From the NCBI GenBank assembly GCA_934183165.1, contig CAKPRZ010000001.1, forward strand, positions 1 through 64,000: a stretch of 64,000 bases of DNA, in the 5' to 3' direction. The stretch's first letter is position 1. Each line of letters begins with the position of its first letter. Source of the stretch: an uncultured Bacilli bacterium (GTDB taxonomy: Bacteria > Bacillota_I > Bacilli_A > RF39 > UBA660). The translations under genes were made by a program, and so were the position numbers. This document shows, one piece after another, positions 1 through 8,825 of this stretch. Under the pieces are notes generated by a model. That model searched no databases and was not told the DNA's origin. It saw only the letters and a list, made by a program, of their open reading frames with translations.

Positions 1-335
1 TTTAGTAGCCCAAATTCTAAAGTTGGTTGCTTTTTTTGAATTTACTCTATATCCAACTGCAATAATCATATCAAGGTTATATATCTTTACAGTTTTTTTA
101 GAATTATCAACGTCGGTTTTTCCGACGGTATTATTTTTATCAAGTTCACCACTATTTAATATATTATTAATATGTTCTGTTATGTACTTCTTCCCACGCC
201 AAACAATTCTGCAATTAAATTTTGAGTAAGCCATATGTCATTATTTATTAACATTACACTAACCTTAATATTATTGTTTGAATCTCTATATATTAAAAAA
301 TCATGATTAGTTATTTGTAAGTTTTTATTGTCTAT
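1..335 (-). pseudogene. RhuM-family protein, frameshifted N-terminal part, runs off the window
   Basis: Read on the minus strand, this gives a RhuM-type start: residues like HDFLIYRDSNNNIKVSV, then WLTQNLIAELFGVGRST, then a stop. One base further on, the frame continues as ITEHINNILNSGELD and YNLDMIIAVGYRVNSKKAT. A single-base deletion near position 185 explains the break. The natural start position (333-335), 8 bases after a good AAAGGAG ribosome-binding site, reads ATA, so the start codon also appears lost. RhuM proteins are DNA-binding-like accessory proteins carried on mobile islands; their function is poorly defined. The 3' part lies left of the window. It directly follows a recombinase stub. 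Family call is from remembered motifs. Confidence 0.8.
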
Positions 336-462
336 TTATTATTCTCCTTTCTTTTAAATAATTATCTATAATTAATTTTTGATTAGTTATGCTATTTGAT
401 TCTTTTTCATTACTATATTCTTCTTTTGATAAACGAATATATGCTGCTACCTTATATGTCAT
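325..462 (-). pseudogene. Serine site-specific recombinase, N-terminal stub (45 codons)
   Basis: An ATG at 460-462 opens a 45-residue frame beginning MTYKVAAYIRLSKEEYSNE and continuing with SNSITNQKLIIDNYL, then a stop. The YIRLSxEE segment contains the catalytic serine of the resolvase/invertase superfamily, and SITNQ is also typical. Full-length large serine recombinases are around 500 residues, so this is only the front of the catalytic domain. Its tail contains the ribosome-binding site of the rhuM remnant. It is most likely the scar of an excised or eroded integrative element; a functional 45-residue product is unlikely. Confidence 0.75.
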
Positions 463-479
463 CTTAATATTACAACTTT

Positions 480-1166
480 CTATAAAATTTCACAAAGAAG
501 ATTTTGTTCTTCTTTTTTTATTTCATTTTCAATTATCCATTTTATATCTTCTATCGATTTATCAATATTAAATATGCCATTACCTACTGGATAATAAACA
601 GGATAAACTTTATATTCGTTTTTATTAATTTGTATTTTGTGACATTTTTTTCTATTTTCAGATACAGATATCTTTTTATTTAAAATAATAGAACTAACTT
701 GGTTTCCAAAAGTAATAATTATTTTTGGTTTAATTATATTTATTTCTTTGAATAATAAATCAAGATATTTTTTCAACACTTCATCAGGCAATGGTCTTGC
801 ATCTATTTGTGTACATTTACCTAAATTAGTAATGAACAATTTATTTTTTTCAATTTCTTCGTAAACATAGTCGCAAAACTCATAATCCCATTCTTTTGGT
901 TTCTTTTCTTGAATTTTGTTAAATGTTTCTTCACTTAATAAATCAACTTTATATAACAACTTCCATATGTTTTTAGTTCCTAACCATGGAGACTTTCTAC
1001 CTTTCCAAGATTTATCACTGGCAATATTTTTTCCGGTAGGATTCATAAAAACAAAACATATATCAGGATTTTTTTCACATCCACCATTATATATAGAATC
1101 TAATTCCTTAGCACCATATTTAACTTGTAATTCATCATAATCTTTTCTTAAATCTTCTATCTTCAA
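480..1166 (-). CDS. Uracil-DNA glycosylase superfamily protein
   Basis: About 228 residues. FVFMNPTG near residue 40 resembles motif A of the uracil-DNA glycosylase superfamily (usually GxNPG or GEAPG); the segments FITNLGKCTQ and PKIIITFGNQV fit the core fold, and YYPVGNG sits where the C-terminal HP-type motif is expected. The likely role is removal of uracil or damaged bases from DNA, but this divergent branch is not biochemically assigned by me. An upstream GTG (1173-1175) overlaps the AAGGTG ribosome-binding site, so I prefer the TTG at 1164-1166. The gene stands alone between mobile-element remnants, which is compatible with an accessory gene. Confidence 0.7.
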   Translation of the reverse strand: MKIEDLRKDYDELQVKYGAKELDSIYNGGCEKNPDICFVFMNPTGKNIASDKSWKGRKSPWLGTKNIWKLLYKVDLLSEETFNKIQEKKPKEWDYEFCDYVYEEIEKNKLFITNLGKCTQIDARPLPDEVLKKYLDLLFKEINIIKPKIIITFGNQVSSIILNKKISVSENRKKCHKIQINKNEYKVYPVYYPVGNGIFNIDKSIEDIKWIIENEIKKEEQNLLCEIL

Positions 1167-1270
1167 AATATTCACCTTCTTATAAAAAAGTTTATTTAAG
1201 TAGTTCTTACCCTATTTTCCTTATAATTTTTGTTAATTTTTTATTAAAAATTGCAAAAAGAAATTTAATT

Positions 1271-1295
1271 AAAAGCCTTATAAAATAAGGGTTTT
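1271..1295 (-). terminator. Rho-independent terminator-like hairpin
   Basis: Arms 1271-1281 and 1285-1295 pair with one mismatch (AAAACCCTTAT with ATAAGGCTTTT on the minus strand) around a 3-base loop. A weak T-rich tail follows. It lies downstream of the HAD fragment and upstream of the glycosylase gene. Confidence 0.5.
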
Positions 1296-1380
1296 AAAGA
1301 GAGTTTATATAAGTCGTTCTTTACCAGTTAATATTTGTTTTATTTATATTTTCATTATTCATTATTTTCACCTACTTTAT

Positions 1381-1557
1381 TTACTTTTCTATCAACGAAT
1401 CAACATCACCAGGCAATAATACATTTATTCCTATCTTATCAAAGTTAATAATGTTTTCTTCAATATCATCTACAAATAATACTTCACTTAAATTACAATT
1501 ATTAGCCTTGCTAATTATTTTTGCTGCATCTAAAATTTTAGTTTTCCATAATTTCTA
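1381..1557 (-). pseudogene. HAD-like hydrolase, C-terminal fragment
   Basis: The minus strand reads WKTKILDAAKIISKA, then SEVLFVDDIEENI and GINVLLPGDVDSLIEK before a TAA at 1381-1383. The VLFVDDIEENIxN block is the third HAD motif (the acidic pair and following Asn) of small HAD-type phosphatases. An in-frame TAG lies just upstream (about 1555) and no N-terminal half with DxDxT is visible, so only the last quarter of the gene survives. It is a decayed gene. Confidence 0.7.
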
Positions 1558-1805
1558 CGCATTACATTTTTAATACTTTTTAAGTAAAAATAATTTTAAT
1601 CAAACACTTTGCTTATAACATTAAAAAAATTATAATTAATTATACCACATTTTTGTTTATTTAAGAAATACATTTAGTTAACCACAAAGCACACACTAAG
1701 ATATAATAAAACAAAACAAGTATATTTACTCGCTTTGTCTATTTTTCATTTTTTTATTCTATCTTTTCAATTTAATCCTATCATAGAGTTTCATATAATT
1801 ACTTT

Positions 1806-2441
1806 TTAAAATTCTTTTGAAGTATAAATTTTATTTGATATTAAATATGATCCTAGTAAGATAAGAACTACAAGTATAAATATATATAAATATACCCTAT
1901 TGCCCAAGGAATCAATAAAATTAGTAATATAACTAAGTTTGACTATTTTGGGTAATATATATCCAATACCACCTATTCCCATAATAAAAGCAAAAACAAT
2001 TATTCTACCGTTAATAGCCCCATATTTAATCATAAATGGATATAATAATGAAATACTTATGATAGCGCCTATCGATCCACCAATTAAGTCAGATATTATC
2101 ATGGACTGAGTCATATTATTACTTCCTGTTTTTATCGTAAATATAGCTATTACCAGCATAATTATAAAAGTAATCAGTAATAAAATAATTGAAGATATAT
2201 ACTTTGCCTTAATTACATTTCTTCTACCATTAGGTAATGATATAGCATATGTATTCCAATTACTAACTTCATCATAACTAAAGGTTGATAAAAAAATCAT
2301 AACTACCATAATAGGTAATATAAATAGTGCATTTTCTATATTTCCCTGTAAGCCCCAAAATATTGAAATTGCAACTACTATTAAAAATACTTTTAAGTTA
2401 GACTTTAATATTAAAAAGTCTTTTTTTATTAATCCAATCAT
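1806..2441 (-). CDS. ABC-2 type transporter permease
   Basis: 211 residues with about six hydrophobic spans, opening with MIGLIKKDFLILKSNLKVF, the usual cytoplasmic lead-in of short ABC-2 permeases of the YtrC/BcrB kind. It forms the membrane part of an exporter with the ATPase gene, whose stop overlaps this start by one base (TAATG). It is the last gene of a three-gene unit: GntR regulator, ATPase, permease. The substrate is unknown; relatives in this arrangement often deal with cell-wall-active compounds, but nothing in the sequence fixes that. Confidence 0.8.
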   Translation of the reverse strand: MIGLIKKDFLILKSNLKVFLIVVAISIFWGLQGNIENALFILPIMVVMIFLSTFSYDEVSNWNTYAISLPNGRRNVIKAKYISSIILLLITFIIMLVIAIFTIKTGSNNMTQSMIISDLIGGSIGAIISISLLYPFMIKYGAINGRIIVFAFIMGIGGIGYILPKIVKLSYITNFIDSLGNRVYLYIFILVVLILLGSYLISNKIYTSKEF

Positions 2442-3301
2442 TATTTTTCTCCTTTTATAATTAATAACATTAATTCATCTAGCGTTATATTCTCTATTAC
2501 ACATTCTTTATATTTTTTTATCATGGCACTTTTATTTGTTACTAACATCTCATAATTATATTTATTTTTTTTATAACGTATAATATCTGTTTTATCGATC
2601 TTGGAGAAATAATCAATATCACATTTCAAAATTCCATAACAATCCATAATATCATCTCGTGATTCATCTAACACTTTTTTACCATTATCTAAAAATATAA
2701 TTTTATCAGCAATATTTTCTAAATCACTTGTAATATGAGTTGATAATAAAATAGTATGATCTTCTTGTTGAATAAAATTTAAAAATATGTCTAATATTTC
2801 ATTTCTGACTATTGGATCTAATCCACTTGTAGGTTCATCTAATATTAAAAGTTTAGGATGATGAGTCAAAGCAGTTGCAATCTCAAGCTTTTTTTTATTT
2901 CCCTTTGACATAGTCTTAATATTTTTATCATTCGATAGTTTAAATTCATCTAAGTATTTATAAAAAAGCTCACTATCCCAATTCTCAAATATATTTGCCA
3001 TCACATTATTTATATCATTTGCATTTAAAACTTCCGGGAAAAAAGTATTATCTAATACAACGCCTATATCTTTTTTGATTGATTGTTCGAAATTATAAAA
3101 GTCTTTATTAAATATTTTTATATTTCCTTGGTCTTTTTTTACAATTCCAAGCAAAAGCTTTATTAATGTAGTTTTACCAGCGCCATTTTCTCCTATTAAT
3201 CCAACTATTGTACCTGATGGTATTTCAATATCGATTTTATCTAATTTAAAACCATTGTTATATTCCTTTGTCAATCCTCTTACCTCAATAGCGTTTTTCA
3301 T
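2441..3301 (-). CDS. ABC transporter ATP-binding protein
   Basis: 286 residues. Walker A GENGAGKT is at 38-45, the signature region reads MSKGNKKKLEIA (a known variant of LSGGQ in this subfamily), Walker B is LLILDEPTSGLDP, and the switch histidine is in STHITSD. The roughly 70 residues after the nucleotide-binding domain are typical of YtrB/BcrA-type ATPases. The start overlaps the regulator stop and the stop overlaps the permease start, each by one base, so the genes are translationally coupled. It energises export by the adjacent permease. Confidence 0.88.
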   Translation of the reverse strand: MKNAIEVRGLTKEYNNGFKLDKIDIEIPSGTIVGLIGENGAGKTTLIKLLLGIVKKDQGNIKIFNKDFYNFEQSIKKDIGVVLDNTFFPEVLNANDINNVMANIFENWDSELFYKYLDEFKLSNDKNIKTMSKGNKKKLEIATALTHHPKLLILDEPTSGLDPIVRNEILDIFLNFIQQEDHTILLSTHITSDLENIADKIIFLDNGKKVLDESRDDIMDCYGILKCDIDYFSKIDKTDIIRYKKNKYNYEMLVTNKSAMIKKYKECVIENITLDELMLLIIKGEK

Positions 3302-3678
3302 TATTCATCACTCCCATATATATAATCAAAAATCGATAATATTTCTTCCTTACTAATATCATATTTTTTAGATATATCTACAATTTTACTTATATAAGAT
3401 TCTATTTCTTTTTGATGTAGTTCTTTTGACAAAAAAACATTTTTAGGTGCTACAAAACTACCCTTACCTTGTCTTGTAATTATATATCCTTCATTTTCTA
3501 ATTCGTCATATGCTTTTTTTACTGTCATAACACTTATTCTTAAATCTTGCGCTAAACTTCTTATTGATGGAATAACCTCATCCTCACACAGTTCTCCAGA
3601 TATTATTTGATCTATTATACTATTTTTTATTTGTTCGAATATTGGAACATAGTTTTTATTACTTATTAGTATTTTCAT
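3301..3678 (-). CDS. GntR-family (YtrA subfamily) transcriptional regulator
   Basis: 125 residues: a winged-helix DNA-binding domain (FEQIKNSIIDQIISGEL, then IPSIRSLAQDLRIS, VMTVKKAYDELENEGYI and TRQGKGSFVA) and only a short helical tail, as in the YtrA/YhcF subfamily, which lacks a large effector domain. It heads the ABC transporter unit and likely represses its own promoter. That promoter, at 3709-3737, carries three 10-base direct repeats in the RNA polymerase footprint, a plausible operator. The inducing signal is not known. Confidence 0.88.
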   Translation of the reverse strand: MKILISNKNYVPIFEQIKNSIIDQIISGELCEDEVIPSIRSLAQDLRISVMTVKKAYDELENEGYIITRQGKGSFVAPKNVFLSKELHQKEIESYISKIVDISKKYDISKEEILSIFDYIYGSDE

Positions 3679-3700
3679 AATTACATATCCCCTATCACTA

Positions 3701-3737
3701 TATATAACATTGTATAACAGTACATAACAGTTGTCAA
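3701..3737 (-). promoter_or_regulatory. Promoter of the GntR-ABC unit with three 10-base direct repeats
   Basis: Minus strand: TTGACA (3737-3732), a 17-base spacer, then TACAAT (3714-3709). The spacer and -10 region are built from three consecutive 10-base units: CTGTTATGTA (3730-3721), CTGTTATACA (3720-3711) and ATGTTATATA (3710-3701). A one-turn period puts all three on the same face of the helix, fitting a regulator site. The promoter is seen directly; binding by the adjacent YtrA-like protein is inferred. Confidence 0.75.
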
Positions 3738-3745
3738 TTATTAAT

Positions 3746-3780
3746 AAAAAAATCTATTACTAACATAATAGATCTTTTTA
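3746..3780 (-). terminator. Rho-independent terminator after the acyltransferase gene
   Basis: On the minus strand the arms ATCTATTA (3773-3766) and TAATAGAT (3759-3752) pair around TGTTAG, followed by a run of Ts. It lies 40 bases after the acyltransferase stop and just before the GntR promoter. Confidence 0.7.
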
Positions 3781-3819
3781 TAATATCTAACAATTAATTA
3801 TAGTTTGTCAAAATTAATT

Positions 3820-4773
3820 TCAACCCTTTTTTTCACTACTTAAATATTTATTTGTCTCTTTGATTTTTTTAATAATTTTCTTTAAAATTTGTTTAATATT
3901 ATTTATTTTTTTATTTAACTTTATAGCAATTTTGATTGGATGCATGTGAACAAATCTATTTTTCAACTCATTATTATAAATTTTCATAAGGTATTCATAT
4001 TTTTCAACAGACGATTTTGATAATAATGTATTTTCTATTAGATTATAACTTATTTGTTCTTTTTTGTTAAAAGAATAGATATATTGTGTAACATCATTTG
4101 ATGAATTGTTCAAAAATTTACTATATTTAAGGCTTTTTTGTGTATCCCTCTTAGTCCATTTGTGAACACAAGCTTTATCCCAGAAAATTCTTTTTTTTAC
4201 CAATTTGGCAGGATTTCCAGCATATATTGTATTATTTTCTATAAGTTTGCCAGAAACAATAGAACCAGCACCAACAATACTGCCAGAATCAATTTGGCAA
4301 CCTTTTAATATCATAACACTTTGACCAATCCATACATGATCCCCAATATAAACACTTTTAGAAAGATTAATTCTTTTTTTCCCTTCAACAGCATATATCA
4401 AATGTGGATCTGCTGTTCTAATCCATATATCAAACGAAAATAGGCAATGATTACCAATAAAAAAATTAGTTTCCTCAGATAAAATAACATTTAATATTCC
4501 ATTAAAATAATTATTTTTTCCAATATATATTGTAGAATTATTACATAAACTAACCGACAACTTGTAATCATGATTGTTTTTTGAAAGAAAAACTATAGAG
4601 TTATCTCCATTAAATTCTATTTTTGAATTGCTTAAAACAACACTATCATCGCAAAAGAAAAAATTGTTTTTACCATTAAAAATTATTTTTGAGTTTTTTA
4701 TCTTAGGCAATTTCCCTTTAAAATAATTGTCTTTCATATCTAATAATTGCTCATTAGCAGTAATAATTTCCAT
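3820..4773 (-). CDS. Hexapeptide-repeat (left-handed beta-helix) acyltransferase
   Basis: About 317 residues. The middle (roughly 30-200) is a left-handed beta-helix with hexapeptide pattern [ILV]GxxxX, including IGDHVWIGQSVMI, GSIVGAGSIVSG and NTIYAGNPAKLVKK, the usual end of the acetyltransferase helix. The C-terminal 120 residues are basic and unassigned. Such enzymes move acetyl or other acyl groups onto sugars, often in surface polysaccharide pathways. An upstream GTG overlaps the GAGAGGTG ribosome-binding site, so the ATG at 4771-4773 is the likely start. No glycosyltransferases lie nearby, so the acceptor cannot be inferred. Confidence 0.8.
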   Translation of the reverse strand: MEIITANEQLLDMKDNYFKGKLPKIKNSKIIFNGKNNFFFCDDSVVLSNSKIEFNGDNSIVFLSKNNHDYKLSVSLCNNSTIYIGKNNYFNGILNVILSEETNFFIGNHCLFSFDIWIRTADPHLIYAVEGKKRINLSKSVYIGDHVWIGQSVMILKGCQIDSGSIVGAGSIVSGKLIENNTIYAGNPAKLVKKRIFWDKACVHKWTKRDTQKSLKYSKFLNNSSNDVTQYIYSFNKKEQISYNLIENTLLSKSSVEKYEYLMKIYNNELKNRFVHMHPIKIAIKLNKKINNIKQILKKIIKKIKETNKYLSSEKKG

Positions 4774-4824
4774 AATATACACCTCTCATTAATCATTTGT
4801 TCTAGTTACAGATTTAAAATTTTA

Positions 4825-5766
4825 TTATAGTAGATTATATTTATAAAAGCCCTCACCACTTGCTTTTCCTAATTTACCACTATCAATATACTTTTTTAAT
4901 AACTTAGTCATTTTTTTGAAGTTGTATGGTGCCAAAAAAGTTGGAATTTTTGCATATTGTTTCACAATTTCATATGCTGTTTTTAACCCTATTACATCTA
5001 ATATTTGAAATGGTCCTTCTTTTGCACCAGTACCTAAAATCCAAGCTTTATCTATGCTTTTTGGATCTGAAATTTCATTTACCAATAAATCAAGTGCCGA
5101 AAACAAAAACGGTATTAGCATTGAATTTAATAAATATCCTGATTTTTCTTTCATAATTGGAAGTGGTATCATATTTATTTTTTTAGAGAATAATATGATT
5201 TTATCAAAACATTCATCACTGGTTTTCTCATGCCTCATAACTTCTACCATATTATTTTTCCATATTGAATTGGCAAAATGTAATGCTAAAAACATGTTTG
5301 GTCTTCCCGTATAGGGTGCAAGTTTACTAGGCAAAAATGTAGAAGAATTAGTAACAACTATGGTTTCTTGGGGTAATATTTTTGATATTTTCTTATACAA
5401 TTCTTTTTTTGCATCAAAATCTTCTGTCATAGATTCAATTACTAAATCAGCTTCTTTTACTGACTTTTTTATATCAAGCTCTAACTTAATATTTTTATAA
5501 GCTTTTTCTACTTGCTTCAAACATTTTTCTTTATCAAAAGTTTCATAATTAGCTATTCCATTACACCAATCATCTAACAAGTTCTCATTACTCATAATTT
5601 CAATAGAGTCAATATAAGATTGTTTCACTTTTTCTAATTTAGTTTTTGTTCTATTAATACTTTCTCTACTTCTTAACCATATTGTTGTATCAAATCCACA
5701 ATATGCAGTTTGAAATGCAATTTGTGTTCCTAAAACTCCACCACCTATTATAGTTATCTTTTTCAT
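4825..5766 (-). CDS. 3-hydroxyacyl-CoA dehydrogenase family protein
   Basis: 313 residues, about the size of 3-hydroxybutyryl-CoA dehydrogenases. GGGVLGTQIAFQTA near the N-terminus is the dinucleotide-binding loop; NSSTFLPSKLA and LHFANSIWKNNMVEV carry the serine and catalytic histidine regions, and the C-terminal domain ends with GKASGEGFYKYN, like the family signature. It would oxidise a 3-hydroxyacyl-CoA using NAD(P). No other fatty-acid or butyrate genes are adjacent, so the pathway is open; HFANxxW instead of HFxNPxP suggests a divergent substrate group. It may be co-transcribed with the downstream acyltransferase (42 bases away). Confidence 0.85.
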   Translation of the reverse strand: MKKITIIGGGVLGTQIAFQTAYCGFDTTIWLRSRESINRTKTKLEKVKQSYIDSIEIMSNENLLDDWCNGIANYETFDKEKCLKQVEKAYKNIKLELDIKKSVKEADLVIESMTEDFDAKKELYKKISKILPQETIVVTNSSTFLPSKLAPYTGRPNMFLALHFANSIWKNNMVEVMRHEKTSDECFDKIILFSKKINMIPLPIMKEKSGYLLNSMLIPFLFSALDLLVNEISDPKSIDKAWILGTGAKEGPFQILDVIGLKTAYEIVKQYAKIPTFLAPYNFKKMTKLLKKYIDSGKLGKASGEGFYKYNLL

Positions 5767-5882
5767 AACTCACCTTCCATTATAATCATTTTATTACATG
5801 AGCAGCGATTGTGCAACAACTACTAACTTAAACGTTATTTTTACATTTTCTGTGAACTTTTATTTTACTTTTACAATTCATA

Positions 5883-6605
5883 CTAATTAAACCATTTCCA
5901 TCTATGCCAAAAATCTAACTCACCTGCACTATTTACGCAAAGAACAAATGCTAAAATAAAAGTAATAACAAAACCTATTGAAGCTAAAACAGTAAGTCTT
6001 TTTAAAGTTTCCTTTTTTATCCAGAAACAACTAGTAAAATTAGTCTTTTGTTTATTTTTAATCTTATTAATACTTTGATTCAAAACTATATTAATATATA
6101 TCAAAAGAGTTACAGTCCAAATGCTACACAATATAGATAAAACTGAAAGCATAATTAAAGATATAGCTATAAAGACACCACAAACATATGGCATAACTGG
6201 AATTAAATTGCCCACAGTTTTATTAAAAATCAAAAACATTGCCACGATTAAGCAAGTTAATCCAAACAATCATAATAATAAAGATAATGATCCTATAATT
6301 AAAATTGATAAATGTTTTAATACTTGATAAGAAATCGTTTTTATTGATTGCGTTAATGTATGATTATCATTTTTATTAGTATTGTTTACTTCCAAACTTT
6401 TACTCTCAATATTACCTCCTACCAATTCATCAAGACTTAGACCCAATATCTGAGATAATTTATTTGCTTGATTTAAATCAGGTGCTGTTTCTTCTAATTC
6501 CCATTTTGAAATTGTCTGTCTAGCAACTCCTATCCTTTCCGCTAATTGTTCCTGAGATAAGTGATTTTTCTTTCGAAAATCTTGTATTGTTTTTCCTAAA
6601 TTCAT
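5883..6605 (-). pseudogene. Xre-type HTH regulator with membrane tail, interrupted by in-frame TGA
   Basis: Residues 1-111 have an Xre/Cro helix-turn-helix (LSQEQLAERIGVARQTISKW) and the beginning of a hydrophobic span ending LLL. A TGA follows at 6272-6270, and the same frame continues without a gap (LFGLTCLIVAMFLIF) for 128 residues with more membrane spans to a stop at 5883. Together this is one 240-codon gene of the common HTH-plus-membrane-tail type, broken by a single stop. The second part has no convincing ribosome-binding site, only a TTG at the junction. Either the tail is lost and a soluble regulator with one span is made, or TGA is read through; the first is more likely. Confidence 0.75.
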
Positions 6606-6742
6606 AATATTATCCTTACTGCCTAATCATACAAATTCTAAAAATATTATTCTACCAATTTTAAAAGAAAACAGCGCCCGTTTACATAACATTTGATATA
6701 TAAATACAATATATTATCATTTTTGTAATTTTAGTATACAAC

Positions 6743-6772
6743 AAAAGACAGACTTTGTATATCTGTCCTTTT
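6743..6772 (-). terminator. Hairpin after the metal ATPase gene
   Basis: Minus-strand arms AAAAGGACAGA and TCTGTCTTTT pair with one bulge around a 9-base loop immediately after the ATPase stop; a short T-rich tail follows. Confidence 0.6.
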
Positions 6773-6773
6773 T

Positions 6774-8825
6774 CTAGAATTTTTTATATTTATTCATTAT
6801 TCTTAAAGTATTTAAAATAGTAAGTAACGTTACACCTGTATCAGCAAACACAGCCATCCACATATTTGAAAGGCCAAAAACACTTAAAAGTAAAATAATT
6901 ACTTTAACTGACATAGCAAAGATTAAATTTTCTTTTATAATACTTTTTGTATATTTTGAAATATCAATCGCTGATGGAATACGATCTAAATCATCACTCA
7001 TTAAAACAACATCGCTTGCCTCAATCGCAGAGTCAGATCCAACTCCTCCCATTGAAATACCAATATCTGCTCTTTTTAACACTGGTGCATCATTAATTCC
7101 ATCACCAACAAATGTAGTGATTTTATTGCTCTTACTAACTAGTTCAAAGTTTTCGAATTTATCTTGTGGTAACATTTCATATTTGATATTATCAATATTT
7201 AGCTTTTTACCAATTTCTAATGCCACCTCTTTTTTATCGCCAGTAAACATATATGTTTTAATTCCATATGATTTTAATGCTGATATAACTTCTTTTGCAT
7301 GAGGTTTTATTCCATCATCTATAAATATAGATGCAATATGGTCACCATTAATATTTAAGTGAAGAGTTGCTTCATGGTGACAATTGCATAACTTGCTACT
7401 ACCTATATAAATTTTATCCTTATTCAAACTGAATGAAATTCCTTTACCAGTGATTTCTTTAAAATCTTTAACATCACTATTATCGACAACATTATTTTTA
7501 AGTTTTAATATAGATTTTGCAATTGGATGATTAGAAAAAGATTCTCCTTTTCTTAGTATCTCAATAACTTCATCTCTAGAATATTTATGTTTTTTACCAT
7601 CACTTGTTATTTCTATTTTAGAAACAGTAAATGCTCCATTAGTAAGTGTTCCTGTTTTATCAAAAATAATACTGCTAGTGCTACTCAAATTATCTAAATA
7701 ATTGCTTCCTTTTATTAATATTCCCTTTTTACTTGCTACTCCTATTCCAGTAAAATAAGAAAGTGGTATGGATATAGCAATAGCACAAGGGCAAGAAATA
7801 ACCAAAAATGTTAAGGCTCTATAAATACTATCTTTGAAAGAAACATTAAAAACTAGCGGCAATAAAATTATAATTAAAAGAGCTAAGACTATAATTATTG
7901 GAGTATAAACCTTACTTATTCTTGAAACCGTGGTTTCTGTTTTTGTTTTCTTATCTGTTGCACTTTCTAATAAATTAAGTATTTTGGAAACAGTTGAATT
8001 TTCAAACAATGAAGTTGTTTTAATTTCAATAACATCTTCAACATTTATACTTCCTGACAATACAGTTGAATTTTCCTCAATTTCATAGAGATCGCTTTCT
8101 CCTGTTAATGCTGATTGATCAAGTTTACTTTTACCTTTAATAACAACTCCATCAACCGGAATCTTTTCGCCCTTCTTAACAACTAATATATCACCTATTT
8201 TAACATCCTCAACTGCTATTCTAGAAATTGTTCCTTTATTCTTTTTATTTGCAAAAGGTTCCTTAATATCTAATAAATCTTTAATTGACTTTCTTGAATT
8301 GTTAATTGCTTTTTCTTCTAATATTTTACCAATTGTATATAAAGCTACTACCATCATTCCTTCTAAAACTTCTCCAATTAATAAAGCTCCTATACAAGAT
8401 ATGGTAATTAAAGCATTTTCGTTAATCCCATTACCTTTAATAAGCAATTTAACAGCATTAATTATTATTCTATAAAGAAGCATAGAATATGAAATTATAT
8501 AAAATAATATTTTCAAAAATTTAGGAAGAACTAAGAAATAGCCACAGCATCCAATAATTAATGCAATAATTAAAACACTTAAATGAAACTCCTTTTTTTC
8601 ATTTACTTCCTCATTTTCAGTTATATAAGCATCCGGTTCTACTTTTTTAATAATACTATTCAACTCTTCTATAGAGTAATTTTTATCTGATTCATAAACA
8701 ACCTTACACGTACTAAAATTTACAGATGCATTTTTAAAATTTTCATTTTTATTCAAAGCTTCTTCTATTTCTCTTGCACAATTAGCGCAATCCAAATTAT
8801 TGATATTATATTTATATTTAGTCAT
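6774..8825 (-). CDS. cadA: Heavy-metal P1B-type ATPase (Cd/Zn/Pb efflux)
   Basis: 683 residues. An N-terminal heavy-metal-associated domain has DCANC (Cys13 and Cys16). Membrane spans follow, then the actuator loop (TGES), SCPCAIAIS in the ion-binding helix near 345, phosphorylation site DKTGTLTNG near 390, and hinge GDGINDAPVLKRADI near 590. The CPC motif with an ArsR/CadC partner indicates a divalent soft-metal exporter (Cd, Zn or Pb) rather than the copper type. It is translated from a start overlapping the regulator stop by 8 bases and so shares the metal-responsive promoter at 9240-9269. The exact metal cannot be read from the sequence. Confidence 0.9.
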   Translation of the reverse strand: MTKYKYNINNLDCANCAREIEEALNKNENFKNASVNFSTCKVVYESDKNYSIEELNSIIKKVEPDAYITENEEVNEKKEFHLSVLIIALIIGCCGYFLVLPKFLKILFYIISYSMLLYRIIINAVKLLIKGNGINENALITISCIGALLIGEVLEGMMVVALYTIGKILEEKAINNSRKSIKDLLDIKEPFANKKNKGTISRIAVEDVKIGDILVVKKGEKIPVDGVVIKGKSKLDQSALTGESDLYEIEENSTVLSGSINVEDVIEIKTTSLFENSTVSKILNLLESATDKKTKTETTVSRISKVYTPIIIVLALLIIILLPLVFNVSFKDSIYRALTFLVISCPCAIAISIPLSYFTGIGVASKKGILIKGSNYLDNLSSTSSIIFDKTGTLTNGAFTVSKIEITSDGKKHKYSRDEVIEILRKGESFSNHPIAKSILKLKNNVVDNSDVKDFKEITGKGISFSLNKDKIYIGSSKLCNCHHEATLHLNINGDHIASIFIDDGIKPHAKEVISALKSYGIKTYMFTGDKKEVALEIGKKLNIDNIKYEMLPQDKFENFELVSKSNKITTFVGDGINDAPVLKRADIGISMGGVGSDSAIEASDVVLMSDDLDRIPSAIDISKYTKSIIKENLIFAMSVKVIILLLSVFGLSNMWMAVFADTGVTLLTILNTLRIMNKYKKF

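Larger units (their letters stand above)
1176..1805. other. Gene-free stretch with a HAD fragment
   Basis: No intact gene is visible on either strand. It holds a terminator-like hairpin (1271-1295) and a HAD-type fragment (1381-1557). I see nothing recognisable between 1558 and 1805, which is AT-rich and stop-rich. Confidence 0.6.

Noticed and set aside
389..571. Plus-strand open frame across the recombinase stub and the glycosylase end
   Set aside because: Hydrophobic, AT-driven shadow of minus-strand genes with no ribosome-binding site.
5883..6605. TGA as tryptophan codon (genetic code 4) for the whole window
   Set aside because: alaS, topA, recD2, rnr and PBP genes are full length with TGG for Trp and no internal TGA; only one gene has an in-frame TGA.
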